In this document: one piece after another, positions 1 to 8,577 of the stretch | How positions within the stretch are numbered: position 1 is the stretch's first letter | Layout of the letters: the number at the start of each line of letters is the position of its first letter | NCBI RefSeq assembly: GCF_002934545.1 | Contig: NZ_PTJA01000002.1 | Coordinates: 124,001 to 188,000, forward strand | Source of the DNA: Lacrimispora xylanisolvens | GTDB taxonomy: Bacteria; Bacillota; Clostridia; Lachnospirales; Lachnospiraceae | DNA length: 64,000 bases | Reading direction: 5' to 3' | Program-made: the position numbers and the translations under genes | Notes under the pieces: model-generated | Seen by the model: only the letters and a program-made list of their open reading frames with translations | Told to the model about the DNA's origin: nothing | Databases searched by the model: none

Positions 1-461
1 TATTTATCAAAGCACTTAATTTTATCAATGAAACTCTGGCAAAAAAGATGGCAGGGGACGGAGAAGGCTGTACTGCTTTATTTGAGGTGAAAATTATTGG
101 TGCAGAGACAAAGGCACAGGCTGTAACATTATCAAAATCGGTAATTACCTCCAGTCTGACAAAAGCAGCCATTTTTGGTCATGATGCCAACTGGGGACGG
201 ATTCTTTGTGCCATGGGATACTCAGGGGCTTCCTTTGACCCGGAAAAAGTAGATCTGTATTTTGAAAGCGCGGCAGGAAAGCTTCAGATTATAGAAAACG
301 GCGTGGCACTTCCCTACAGTGAGGAAGAGGCGACTAAGATATTATCGGAGCCGGAAGTGACTGCCATAGCCGACATTAAAATGGGAAATGCATCTGCAAC
401 GGCCTGGGGCTGTGACCTGACCTTTGATTATGTGAAAATCAACGCAGATTACCGTTCATAA
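1..461 (+). CDS. argJ: Glutamate N-acetyltransferase / amino-acid acetyltransferase ArgJ, C-terminal part
   Basis: The reading frame is already open at the left edge, so only the C-terminal portion (about 152 codons) is visible; the true start is outside the window. The segment with AGDGEG and later [11 protein letters not shown] is typical of the ArgJ beta chain, the part left after self-cleavage at a conserved Thr that lies upstream of this window. ArgJ moves the acetyl group from N-acetylornithine to glutamate, so the arginine pathway can recycle acetyl groups. It is the first visible gene of an argJ-argB-argD operon on the same strand, with 40 bases to argB. Identity is confident; whether the enzyme is mono- or bifunctional cannot be read from this fragment. 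Confidence 0.93.
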   Translation, partial: FIKALNFINETLAKKMAGDGEGCTALFEVKIIGAETKAQAVTLSKSVITSSLTKAAIFGHDANWGRILCAMGYSGASFDPEKVDLYFESAAGKLQIIENGVALPYSEEEATKILSEPEVTAIADIKMGNASATAWGCDLTFDYVKINADYRS

Positions 462-501
462 TTATTTAAGGGCAGATCATAAGAAGGAGAGGAAACAGGA
501 A

Positions 502-1398
502 ATGATACTGGATCATAGCATTATGCAAAAAGCTGAGGTATTAATTGAGGCACTTCCTTATATACAAAGGTTTAACCGTAAAACCATTGTGGTAAAATAC
601 GGCGGAAGCGCCATGGTAGATGAGGAATTAAAAAAACAGGTAATTCAGGATGTTGTTCTTTTAAAGCTGGTAGGATTTAAGCCTATTATTGTTCACGGCG
701 GCGGAAAAGAGATCAGCAGATGGGTGGAGAAAACCGGAATGGAGCCACATTTTGTCAATGGTTTACGGGTAACGGATGAAGCCACCATGGAGATTGCAGA
801 AATGGTATTAAACCGGGTGAACAAAAGCCTGGTTCAGCTTGTCAATGAGCTTGGAGTTAAGGCTGTGGGAATCAGCGGAAAAGACGGCATGATGTTAAAA
901 TGTCAGAAGCGCTATTCTAATGGTGAAGACATCGGTTTTGTAGGCGACATCACTGCGGTAGATACCCAGATCATCAATGATCTTCTGGAAAAAGATTTTC
1001 TTCCCATCATCTGTCCGGTAGGATTTGATGAGGACTTTAAAACTTATAACATCAACGCAGACGATGCGGCCTGCGCCATTGCAACAGCCATGGAGGCAGA
1101 GAAGCTGGCTTTTTTGACTGATGTGGAGGGCGTTTACCGGGACTTTCAGGATAAGGATTCTTTGATTTCTGAAATGTCCATTGAAGAGGCTCAGGAGTTC
1201 GTAAGCGGAGGGACTCTTGGAGGCGGAATGCTCCCCAAACTTCAAAACTGCATTGATGCCATGAATCACGGGGTGTCCAGAGTACATATTATGGACGGAA
1301 GAATTCCCCACTGTCTGCTGCTTGAGATCTTCACCAACAGAGGAATCGGAACTGCAATCGTAAGCCCGGGAGAGGAGCGTTTTTATCATGCTGAATAA
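502..1398 (+). CDS. argB: Acetylglutamate kinase
   Basis: ArgB phosphorylates N-acetylglutamate, the second step of arginine synthesis in the cytoplasm. The 298-residue length is normal for the family. The amino-acid kinase fold is visible from VKYGGSAM near residue 32, through the glycine-rich VHGGG loop near residue 55, to a C-terminal GGGM.PK stretch around residues 240-245 that forms part of the substrate and regulatory region. A GGAGAGG ribosome binding site precedes the ATG at 502; an in-frame ATG at 526 is a possible alternative. The 3' end overlaps argD by 11 bases, which implies translational coupling. Antisense open frames over this gene are shadows. Confidence 0.96.
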   Translation: MILDHSIMQKAEVLIEALPYIQRFNRKTIVVKYGGSAMVDEELKKQVIQDVVLLKLVGFKPIIVHGGGKEISRWVEKTGMEPHFVNGLRVTDEATMEIAEMVLNRVNKSLVQLVNELGVKAVGISGKDGMMLKCQKRYSNGEDIGFVGDITAVDTQIINDLLEKDFLPIICPVGFDEDFKTYNINADDAACAIATAMEAEKLAFLTDVEGVYRDFQDKDSLISEMSIEEAQEFVSGGTLGGGMLPKLQNCIDAMNHGVSRVHIMDGRIPHCLLLEIFTNRGIGTAIVSPGEERFYHAE

Positions 1399-2587
1399 AC
1401 AGGAATATATCGATAAGGCGGAATCAGAGATTTATAAGACCTATAACCGTTTTCCAGTTGTCTTTGACCATGGGGACGGAGTACGGCTTTATGATACAGA
1501 CGGAAATGAGTACCTGGATTTCTATGCCGGAATTGCAGTAAATGGTCTGGGCTATAATGATGCGGAATTTAATGAGGCAGTAAAGGCTCAGGTAGATAAA
1601 CTGCTTCACATTTCCAATCTCTATTATAATGTACCGTCTGTAGAGGCGGCAGAACTGCTTTTAAAGGCATCCCAGATGGATAAAGTGTTTTTCACCAACA
1701 GCGGAACGGAAGCCATAGAGGGAGCTTTAAAAATTGCCAGAAGATACGCTTATAATAAGGACGGCGGTCATGACCATGAAATCATCGCCATGAATCATTC
1801 CTTTCACGGAAGAAGCCTGGGGGCACTTTCCGTAACTGGAAATGATCATTATCAGGAGCCGTTTAAACCTTTAATTCCAGGCATTAAGTTTGCCGATTTT
1901 AATGATCTGGAAAGTGTAAAGGCTGTTGTAAATGAAAAAACCTGCGCCATTATTATGGAAACTGTTCAGGGAGAAGGCGGAATCTATCCTGCAACCCAGG
2001 AATTTTTATCCGGAGTAAGAGAGCTTTGTGATAAAAATGATATTCTGTTAATCCTTGATGAAATCCAGTGCGGCATGGGGCGCACAGGTTCCATGTTTGC
2101 CTGGCAGCAATACGGCGTGAAACCCGATGTAATGACGGTTGCAAAAGCACTGGGGAACGGAGTTCCCATTGGGGCATTTCTGGCATCTGGGAAAGCAGCA
2201 ACGGCTATGGTCCCCGGGGATCATGGAACTACTTATGGAGGGAATCCGTTTGTGACTGCTGCTGCATATAAGGTATTGGAATTGTTTGAGAAACGGGATA
2301 TTGTGAATCATGTAAAGGAAATGGGAGATTATCTGACTAAGAAGCTTGATAAGCTGAAAGATAACTATGACATTATTATAGCCAGAAGAGGACTGGGCCT
2401 CATTCAGGGGTTGGAATTTAAAGTACCGGTTTCCCCTATTATCAGTCAGGCGTTGATCGGGCAGAAGCTGGTGATAATTAGCGCAGGAACTAATATTATA
2501 CGGTTTGTCCCCCCTCTGGTGATTGAAAAAGAACATGTGGATGAGATGGTGGAAAAACTGTCTGCAGTGTTGGATGAGCAAAAATAA
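1388..2587 (+). CDS. argD: Acetylornithine aminotransferase
   Basis: A class III pyridoxal-phosphate aminotransferase of 399 residues, normal for ArgD. It converts N-acetylglutamate semialdehyde to N-acetylornithine with glutamate as amino donor. Visible landmarks are the [12 protein letters not shown] cofactor-binding motif near residue 105, [10 protein letters not shown], the [13 protein letters not shown] block holding the PLP aspartate near residue 220, and the catalytic lysine in TVAKALGNG near residue 253. It starts inside the end of argB and is the last gene of the operon; a hairpin follows. Ornithine aminotransferase or GabT paralogues look similar, but the position directly after argB makes ArgD the best call. 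Confidence 0.95.
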   Translation: MLNKQEYIDKAESEIYKTYNRFPVVFDHGDGVRLYDTDGNEYLDFYAGIAVNGLGYNDAEFNEAVKAQVDKLLHISNLYYNVPSVEAAELLLKASQMDKVFFTNSGTEAIEGALKIARRYAYNKDGGHDHEIIAMNHSFHGRSLGALSVTGNDHYQEPFKPLIPGIKFADFNDLESVKAVVNEKTCAIIMETVQGEGGIYPATQEFLSGVRELCDKNDILLILDEIQCGMGRTGSMFAWQQYGVKPDVMTVAKALGNGVPIGAFLASGKAATAMVPGDHGTTYGGNPFVTAAAYKVLELFEKRDIVNHVKEMGDYLTKKLDKLKDNYDIIIARRGLGLIQGLEFKVPVSPIISQALIGQKLVIISAGTNIIRFVPPLVIEKEHVDEMVEKLSAVLDEQK

Positions 2588-2609
2588 AAACAGTGAATTG
2601 AAATATGTA

Positions 2610-2644
2610 AGAGCCAATAACCGCGTAACAGGGTTATTGGCTCT
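2610..2644 (+). terminator. Hairpin after argD
   Basis: A perfect 13-bp stem, AGAGCCAATAACC at 2610-2622 pairing with 2632-2644, around a 9-base loop. It sits 23 bases after the argD stop, where the operon should end. There is no good U-tract behind the stem, so it may be a weak terminator or an mRNA-stabilising hairpin. Confidence 0.5.
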
Positions 2645-2829
2645 CTCATATTTACGGCTGACTAATTGACCGGCGTTTATCAGCAGCTTCATAACAATAA
2701 TCGATTCACATGTCATCTGGGTTTAAAATACAGTTAGGAGAAAAGATCATTTTTGGAACAGCAGATTCCTCTTTTTTCCATTATAATAAAGCTACCACGT
2801 GGAAAAAAAGAGAAAGGAGGCAGAAAAAT

Positions 2830-3738
2830 ATGGAAGCCGAAGACAGAATATCCAAGGTTGCGGTTTTGGTTGATGAACATATAAAAGAGGGATTGAACAC
2901 TCTGCAGCTGTCAACCTGGGCAGGTTATTCACCCGGCTATTTTACCAGATGTTTCAAAACAAAATTCGGGATCTCTCCCATGGAATATGTAAAGCAGAGA
3001 AAACTTTTAACAGCTGCAAAGGAGATTGCAAATGGGAGGCGGATTCTTGACACAGCCCTGGATTATGGCTGGGAAACACACAGCGGATTCACCAAATCCT
3101 TTACCTCTGTATTTGGATACTCCCCTGTTTTGCTGCGGGCCTTCTATGTTCGTGATGCCTCTGTGAAAGGAGACAGACAATCAATGGAAGCATATATAAA
3201 AACAACACAGTTATATAAAAAGCCGGAGGAATTATGGCAGATTCTATGCCTTACATTAAAAGAGAATAAAACAGAGTATGACAATGGGAAATTAAGAAGT
3301 ATATACGAACTGGCAAGAACGTTACATGAGGGAGCGAAACGAAAATCCGGAGAGGAATATATCACCCACCCGTTAAATGTTGCAATCATTCTGGCGGATA
3401 TGGGGGCGGATGAAAATACTGTCTGTGCCGGACTTCTCCATGATGTATGGAGGGAGGAGCATAAGGAGATAATCTCCCGGGATGCTGGATCTGCAGTACG
3501 TGAGATTCTTTTCTCTTATGAAGAATTTGAGCGCACCCATGAAAGCCATGATGACCGTGGAGTTCTGGTAGCACTTTGTGATCGTCTTCATAACATGCGA
3601 ACCATTGAATTTGTTGATGCGGCAACATGGAAAAAACGGGCAGAAGATACCTTGCGTCTGTTTTCTCCCATTGCTTCAAAATGTGCCGACTTCAGACTTC
3701 GCTCAGAGCTTGATGAACTTTCCATAAAATTTCTTTAA
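2830..3738 (+). CDS. AraC-type HTH fused to RelA/SpoT-like HD hydrolase domain
   Basis: The start is placed at 2830 because AAAGGAGG lies just upstream; an in-frame ATG at 2710 would add 40 unlikely residues. Residues 1-100 look like an AraC/XylS DNA-binding domain: two helix-turn-helix units, with the YSPGYFTRCFKTKFGISP signature and a second FGYSP. Residues about 160-295 resemble the ppGpp hydrolase domain of Rel/SpoT enzymes: K-SGEEYITHP with H180, the HD pair H204-D205 in LLHDV, and D251 in CDRLHNMRT. The acidic pair that follows HD in Rel enzymes is changed here to Arg-Glu. No synthetase or TGS domain is present. It may be a regulator that senses or hydrolyses a nucleotide such as (p)ppGpp, but this is inference. 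It stands alone, downstream of argD. Confidence 0.75.
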   Translation: MEAEDRISKVAVLVDEHIKEGLNTLQLSTWAGYSPGYFTRCFKTKFGISPMEYVKQRKLLTAAKEIANGRRILDTALDYGWETHSGFTKSFTSVFGYSPVLLRAFYVRDASVKGDRQSMEAYIKTTQLYKKPEELWQILCLTLKENKTEYDNGKLRSIYELARTLHEGAKRKSGEEYITHPLNVAIILADMGADENTVCAGLLHDVWREEHKEIISRDAGSAVREILFSYEEFERTHESHDDRGVLVALCDRLHNMRTIEFVDAATWKKRAEDTLRLFSPIASKCADFRLRSELDELSIKFL

Positions 3739-3740
3739 GG

Positions 3741-3769
3741 TTGACAGGACGGTTGAGTGCTGATAAAAT
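3741..3769 (+). promoter_or_regulatory. Sigma-A-type promoter for the AroM-family gene
   Basis: TTGACA at 3741-3746, a 17-base spacer and TAAAAT at 3764-3769. The match is near consensus and lies 78 bases before the AroM start codon, immediately after the stop of the preceding HD-domain gene. Confidence 0.65.
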
Positions 3770-3846
3770 CTTTAAATTAAAAAGGATGTATATTAATACG
3801 ATAATAGTGCATAGAACACATGCTTTTTGACGAGAGGAGAAATAAG

Positions 3847-4518
3847 ATGAAGATTGGTGCGATTACAGTGGGGCAGAGTCCCAGAACAGATGTTACAGCT
3901 GATATTATGAGTATTTTTGAGGGAAAGGCAGAACTTCGTGAAAAAGGAGGATTAGACGGGCTGACAAAGGAGGAGATCCGGAAATTTAAGCCGGAGAAAG
4001 GCGATTACGTGCTGGTATCCAGATTAAATGATGGTTCTTCCGTAACATTTGCAGAACACTTTATTCTTCCCAGACTTCAGACAGCTATTAACGAACTGGA
4101 GGCAGAAGGAGCAGAACTTATCATGATGTTTTGCACCGGCAAGTTTCCGGATACGTTAAGATCCCGGGTTCCCCTGATTTATCCCTGCGATATTCTGGAC
4201 CGAATGGTACCGCTGTTTTCCCCAAATTCATCTATTATTGTAGTAACCCCATCCCCTGAACAGTTAAAACAGAGTCTGGACAAATGGTCACAGATTGTTG
4301 CGAATGTAAACGTTATTTCTGCTTCTCCATATGGAGAGTGGAAGGAAATTTTAAAAGCGGCAGAGAAGATAAAGGGGTTAAGTGCAGATGTGATTGTACT
4401 GGACTGTATTGGATACAGTCAGGAAATGAAAAAGGTGTTTGCAAAAGAAACAAAAAAACCGGTAATTCTTCCCAGGACACTGCTTGCGCGTATGATTTCG
4501 GAATTAACTGACCATTGA
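3847..4518 (+). CDS. AroM family protein
   Basis: A 223-residue protein beginning MKIGAITVGQSPRTDV, the hallmark N-terminus of the AroM family. The ATG at 3847 is chosen over an in-frame ATG at 3820 because GAGAGGA lies at the right distance. AroM was first seen as an unexplained gene next to E. coli aroL; the family is related in fold to Asp/Glu racemases and its reaction is not established. A cysteine in MFCTGKF near residue 99 and another in VLDCIGYS near residue 188 sit where the racemase superfamily has its two catalytic cysteines, which hints at racemase- or decarboxylase-like chemistry (inference). It has its own promoter and lies just before the peptide-uptake operon, whose last gene is DUF1177. 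Confidence 0.85.
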   Translation: MKIGAITVGQSPRTDVTADIMSIFEGKAELREKGGLDGLTKEEIRKFKPEKGDYVLVSRLNDGSSVTFAEHFILPRLQTAINELEAEGAELIMMFCTGKFPDTLRSRVPLIYPCDILDRMVPLFSPNSSIIVVTPSPEQLKQSLDKWSQIVANVNVISASPYGEWKEILKAAEKIKGLSADVIVLDCIGYSQEMKKVFAKETKKPVILPRTLLARMISELTDH

Positions 4519-4539
4519 ATTGTAAAATCTCCTGATTCT

Positions 4540-4614
4540 TGTGCACACTGCTTAATTTGTGCAGAAATGACTGTGCACGCAGCTATTTACAAAGAAGAAT
4601 CCGCCTGATAGTAT
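4540..4614 (+). promoter_or_regulatory. Promoter and TGTGCA repeats upstream of the peptide-uptake operon
   Basis: A plausible promoter is TTTACA at 4586-4591, a 17-base spacer and TAGTAT at 4609-4614. Just upstream of the -35 box are three copies of TGTGCA: the full palindrome TGTGCACA at 4540-4547, TGTGCA at 4558-4563 and TGTGCAC at 4572-4578. Their position upstream of -35 would suit an activator. The binding protein is unknown. Confidence 0.45.
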
Positions 4615-4656
4615 ATTCATAATAATTTATAATTATAAGTCGGGAGGATTCTTATT

Positions 4657-5826
4657 ATGAGTGATATCTTATTCAGAGCAAAGGAATTGGAGTCATATGG
4701 GATTGCCATGAGACGGCAGATTCATAAGAATCCTGAACTTGGTTTTGAACTTCCAAAGACATTAGAGCTTGTAGAGCGGGAACTGGCTTCTTTGGGGTAT
4801 GCGCCGGTTCGCTGCGGAAAAGCCGGAATCACTGTTACCGCTGGAAAACCAGGCAGGACTTTTTTACTCCGGGCAGATATGGATGCTCTTCCGATGAAAG
4901 AAGAGACCGGTCTGGAGTTTGCATCTGAGAACAATTGTATGCACGCCTGCGGACATGACATCCATACTAGCGCTCTCCTTGTGGCGGCCCGGATCTTAAA
5001 AGAAAGAGAAGAAGAATTACAGGGAACTGTAAAACTGATGTTTCAGCCCTGTGAAGAAGGCGTAGCAGGTGCACTTGACATGGTAAGAGCGGGAGTGCTT
5101 GAAAATCCTCACCCGGACGCAGCTATGGCCCTTCATGTACTGCATGGGAAAGCAGGTACTGTAGGATATTCATGGACGACGGCCTGTGCTTCCAGTGATA
5201 TATTTACCATAACTGTGAAAGGAAAGGGCGGTCATGGAGCAGCACCTCACAACTGTGTGGATCCCATCAATGCAGCGGTGCATATACATATGGCTCTGCA
5301 GGGAGTAAACAGCAGAGAGGTTCACCCGGATGAGATGCTGGTGCTTAGTATCTGTGAAATACATGGAGGAACCGCTTCCAATATATTTCCTGAGACAGCA
5401 GTGATGAAGGGGACGATTCGTACTATGAATCCGGAAGTCAGAAGTTTTGCAAAGAATCGTCTGGTTCAGATCGCAAAGCAGACGGCTGACGCATTTCGGG
5501 CAGAAGCCACAGTGGAGTTTCTTCACGAAGGGGTTCCGCCTATGAAAAATGATACCATTCTTCTGCAGGAAACCACCGGATACATTAACCGTATTTTAGG
5601 AGAAGATTCCTGCTATGAACTTCCCCGTATGACAGGTTCAGAAGATTTTTCCGTTGTGTCCCAGCTGGTTCCTTCGGTCCTCTATTGGGTAGGTACCGGG
5701 TCAGAGGAAGAAGGATACCCCTACGGTGTTCATGATCCGAGAGTTACATTTGATGAGAAAAGTTTACATAAAATGGCAGCCGTCTATGCGGGAACTGCGA
5801 TGGAATGGCTGAGAGAACATTCTTAA
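4657..5826 (+). CDS. M20D-type amidohydrolase (N-acyl amino acid / hippurate hydrolase-like)
   Basis: A 389-residue cytoplasmic metallopeptidase of the M20D subgroup (HipO, IAA-amino-acid hydrolases, N-acetyldiaminopimelate deacetylase). The metal site is visible as HACGHDIHTSALL around residues 98-110, with the catalytic acidic pair in PCEEG near residue 130, a dimerisation/lid domain around residues 180-290 (GKGGHGAAPH), and a closing histidine in GVHDPR near residue 365. Such enzymes remove acyl or aromatic acyl groups from amino acids. It is the first gene of an operon with a peptide ABC transporter and two further M20 enzymes, so imported N-acylated or amide-linked amino acids are likely substrates. 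The exact substrate cannot be told from sequence. Confidence 0.9.
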   Translation: MSDILFRAKELESYGIAMRRQIHKNPELGFELPKTLELVERELASLGYAPVRCGKAGITVTAGKPGRTFLLRADMDALPMKEETGLEFASENNCMHACGHDIHTSALLVAARILKEREEELQGTVKLMFQPCEEGVAGALDMVRAGVLENPHPDAAMALHVLHGKAGTVGYSWTTACASSDIFTITVKGKGGHGAAPHNCVDPINAAVHIHMALQGVNSREVHPDEMLVLSICEIHGGTASNIFPETAVMKGTIRTMNPEVRSFAKNRLVQIAKQTADAFRAEATVEFLHEGVPPMKNDTILLQETTGYINRILGEDSCYELPRMTGSEDFSVVSQLVPSVLYWVGTGSEEEGYPYGVHDPRVTFDEKSLHKMAAVYAGTAMEWLREHS

Positions 5827-5856
5827 GTCTGGGATTTATTTTATACTGGCATAATA

Positions 5857-5902
5857 AACGATAGTTAAAGGCGACTATGTCCTCTTTGGCTGTCGTTTTA
5901 TT
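5857..5902 (+). terminator. Hairpin with T-run between hydrolase and binding-protein genes
   Basis: AACGATAG at 5857-5864 pairs with CTGTCGTT at 5890-5897 (one G-U pair), with inner pairing of AAAGG and CCTCTTT, followed by TTATT. It could act as a partial terminator or attenuator inside the operon, or mark the operon's internal end. Confidence 0.5.
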
Positions 5903-5928
5903 AAAATATAAAGAAAAGAGGAAGAATT

Positions 5929-7560
5929 ATGAAAAAGAGAATCTTAGCAGCATTTGCCGCCTTGGCAGCTACTGCTGTCCTAAGTGCATGCGGCTCTGAT
6001 AAACCAGCCTCGACAGCAGCAGCGACGGAGCAGGCCAGCACAGCACAAGAGACGGCAAAAGAAGAGAAGACACCTGGGGAACCGGTATCCGGAGGCGTTT
6101 TAACCATCTCCCTTTCATCCTCCCCTAAGAACCTGGATCCTGTAAAATATACGGGGACTTACGAATCTCAGATCATTGGAACCGTCTGCGATACGCTTGT
6201 AGAGTACAATACAGAATTGACAGAAATCCAGCCTGGTCTGGCTAAATCGTGGAAGGTCAGTGAGGATGGACTGGCTTATACGTTTACACTTCGGGATGAT
6301 GTATATTTCCAGCCTGGCAAATTTCAGGAAGGAAGAAAGATGACGGCAGAAGATGTGAAGTATTCTCTGGAACGTTCCAATCAGCTTTCCGCCATGAATC
6401 GTCTGGACATGCTTGATCACTGTGAGGTGGTCAGTGATACAGAACTGGTATGTTATCTGGCAGAGCCTAATGCCGTATTCTTAACAGCACTGACTGATGC
6501 AGGAAATGTAATTGTTCCTAAAGAAGAAGTGGAAGGCTGGGGAGATGATTTCGGAACTCACCTTGTGGGAACCGGCCCATTTGCGCTGGAGTCCTTTGAA
6601 CTGGATCAGCAGGCAGTATTAAAACGCAACGACAAATACTGGGCCGCAAAACCTTATCTGGATGGGGTTACCTTTAAGCCGGTCAGTGATGGAAATCAGG
6701 CAGTGAATGCTCTGAGAACCGGAGAAATCAACCTGGCTACCAGCTTAAGCGGAGAAGCAGTCAAGATTGCAAGAGAAGATCAGTCAGTGAAACTGATGGA
6801 GACACCGGGACTTCATGTTGCATACATCTATTTCAACCAGAAAAGTGGTCCTACGGCAGACATAAAAGTGAGACAGGCAATAATTAAAGCAGTCAATGTG
6901 GATGAACTGACTGCCGGAGTATATCAGTATAATGAGGCAAAACCAGCCAGCCTTCCGCTGCCTCCTGGTTCCTGGGGATATGATTCCAGCCTTGAGTCAG
7001 AAAAGCTGGCCTATGATCCGGAAGGAGCAAAAAAGCTTTTGGCTGAGGCAGGATACCCGGATGGTTTTGATTTAAATATTTATATCTCCAACACGGAAGC
7101 CAGAATCAAGATGGCAACCCTGTTTCAGGCTTATTTAAAGCAGAATTTAAATATCAACGTAAACATCAACACCAGTGAATGGGGAACCTTCAGTGAAATT
7201 GCGGCATCCGGCAAAGCTGATGTGTTCGCAATGTCCTGGACCTGGTATCCGGATCCTTACTTCTTCTTAAACAAACTGTTCCACTCCAGCTCCATCGGAT
7301 CTCTCGGAAACGGTCAGGGATTTGAAAATAAAGAGGTAGATCAGTATCTTAATGATGCCCTTCTTACAACAGATCAGACAAAGCGTGCAGAACTGTATAA
7401 GAAAGCCCTTGCTGTTATTGTAAAACAGTATCCGGGAATCTTTTATGCCAATGAAAATGTAAACTGGGGCGTAAGTTCCAATGTTCAGGGTCTCACACAG
7501 AGAGCAGATGGAAAAGTGAAAATCTGTACCCCTGATATCAATGTATGGTTATCAAAATAA
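5929..7560 (+). CDS. Peptide ABC transporter substrate-binding lipoprotein (SBP family 5)
   Basis: A 543-residue secreted lipoprotein: KKR-charged N-terminus, hydrophobic stretch, and a lipobox LSAC with the lipidated cysteine at about residue 21, followed by a low-complexity Ala/Thr/Glu linker to residue 50. The rest is a family 5 (Opp/Dpp-type) binding fold, with GGVLTISLSSSPKNLDPV, VEYNTEL.E..PGLAKSW and YTFTLRDDVYF in the expected order. It captures the substrate outside the membrane and hands it to the two permeases encoded next. It is followed by a strong hairpin before the permease gene, a common way to give binding protein more mRNA than membrane subunits. The ligand (di-, oligopeptide, or N-acyl amino acid) is not determined. 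Confidence 0.95.
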   Translation: MKKRILAAFAALAATAVLSACGSDKPASTAAATEQASTAQETAKEEKTPGEPVSGGVLTISLSSSPKNLDPVKYTGTYESQIIGTVCDTLVEYNTELTEIQPGLAKSWKVSEDGLAYTFTLRDDVYFQPGKFQEGRKMTAEDVKYSLERSNQLSAMNRLDMLDHCEVVSDTELVCYLAEPNAVFLTALTDAGNVIVPKEEVEGWGDDFGTHLVGTGPFALESFELDQQAVLKRNDKYWAAKPYLDGVTFKPVSDGNQAVNALRTGEINLATSLSGEAVKIAREDQSVKLMETPGLHVAYIYFNQKSGPTADIKVRQAIIKAVNVDELTAGVYQYNEAKPASLPLPPGSWGYDSSLESEKLAYDPEGAKKLLAEAGYPDGFDLNIYISNTEARIKMATLFQAYLKQNLNINVNINTSEWGTFSEIAASGKADVFAMSWTWYPDPYFFLNKLFHSSSIGSLGNGQGFENKEVDQYLNDALLTTDQTKRAELYKKALAVIVKQYPGIFYANENVNWGVSSNVQGLTQRADGKVKICTPDINVWLSK

Positions 7561-7573
7561 GAAGCTGGGATGA

Positions 7574-7597
7574 GGGATATTGCGCAGGCAATATCCC
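7574..7597 (+). other. Perfect intercistronic hairpin
   Basis: A perfect 10-bp stem, GGGATATTGC pairing with GCAATATCCC, around a GCAG tetraloop. It lies between the binding-protein stop (7560) and the permease start (7624). There is no U-tract directly after it, so it probably protects the upstream mRNA 3' end, or gives limited attenuation, rather than ending transcription. Confidence 0.6.
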
Positions 7598-7623
7598 CTG
7601 TTTCAAAAAACGAGAGGAGATCT

Positions 7624-8577
7624 ATGTTTAAAACAATATTAATCCGATGTCTGCAGATCCTTCCATCTCTCTTTGTAGTCGTCACGCTGACGTTTATCCT
7701 TACCAGAATGATTCCCGGTGACCCGGCAAGAGCGGTTTTAGGTCCTCAGGCATCCGTAGAGGATGTACAGAAAATGCGTGAAACCATGGGGCTTGATCAG
7801 CCTCTTGCCAGTCAGTATAAAGATTATATGATCCAGATTGCAAAGGGAGACTTCGGAGTCTCCTATTCTTACAATCAGCCGGTTCTCGGGCTGATTGCAA
7901 AGAGGATTCCAAATACTTTGCTTTTAGCACTTCCGTCGGTATTGATCGCGCTGCTTGCAGGTCTGTTAATTGGTGTGACTTCGGCAGTCCGGCAGGGAAC
8001 CTTCGTCGATTATCTGTTCATGGTGCTGGCTCTGGTGGGAGTTTCCATGCCTATTTTCTGGCTGGGTCTGATGCTGGTGCTGGTTTTCAGCGTTCATTTA
8101 GGCTGGCTGCCTGTGCTGGGGATGGGAAGTATTTCACAAGGGATCGGAGATGTGATCCGCCATATGGTACTGCCATGCTTTTGTCTGGCAACCATTCCGA
8201 CTGCAACATTTTCCAGAATCACCCGTTCCAGTATTCTGGAATCCATTCATGGCGATTCCATCCGGGCTCTCAGAGCAAGGGGAATTAAGGAATCGGTTGT
8301 AATCTGGAAATATGCATTAAAAAGCGCACTTCCGCCTGTAGTCACAGTTTTGGGACTGCAGCTGGCAGGCTGTTTTGCAGGTGCGATTCTTACCGAGACT
8401 ATTTTTGCCTGGCCTGGCATGGGAACCCTGATCGTAGGGGCAATTGACAACAGAGATTATGCCCTGATACAGGGAGCGGTTCTGGTGATTGCATTGGCAT
8501 TTGTAATTATTAACATGCTTGTGGATGTGGTATATATGATCATCAATCCAAATGTCAGCTATGAAGGAGGTTTTTAA
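7624..8577 (+). CDS. Peptide ABC transporter permease, DppB/OppB type
   Basis: An inner-membrane permease of 317 residues, the usual length. The start at 7624 is chosen because GAGAGGAG lies 5-10 bases upstream; the in-frame ATG at 7570 falls inside the intercistronic hairpin. The N-terminus (ILIRCLQILPSLFVVVTLTFILTRMIPGDPA) is diagnostic of the DppB group. Six membrane segments are visible, and the EAA-type loop that contacts the ATPases is seen as RALRARGIKE around residues 215-225. It works with the DppC-like protein encoded immediately downstream (stop TAA ends at 8577, next ATG at 8578). Confidence 0.94.
   Translation: MFKTILIRCLQILPSLFVVVTLTFILTRMIPGDPARAVLGPQASVEDVQKMRETMGLDQPLASQYKDYMIQIAKGDFGVSYSYNQPVLGLIAKRIPNTLLLALPSVLIALLAGLLIGVTSAVRQGTFVDYLFMVLALVGVSMPIFWLGLMLVLVFSVHLGWLPVLGMGSISQGIGDVIRHMVLPCFCLATIPTATFSRITRSSILESIHGDSIRALRARGIKESVVIWKYALKSALPPVVTVLGLQLAGCFAGAILTETIFAWPGMGTLIVGAIDNRDYALIQGAVLVIALAFVIINMLVDVVYMIINPNVSYEGGF

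Noticed and set aside
895-1389. Open frame on the minus strand of argB
   Set aside because: It is a shadow of a strongly supported gene, has no ribosome binding site and no family resemblance.
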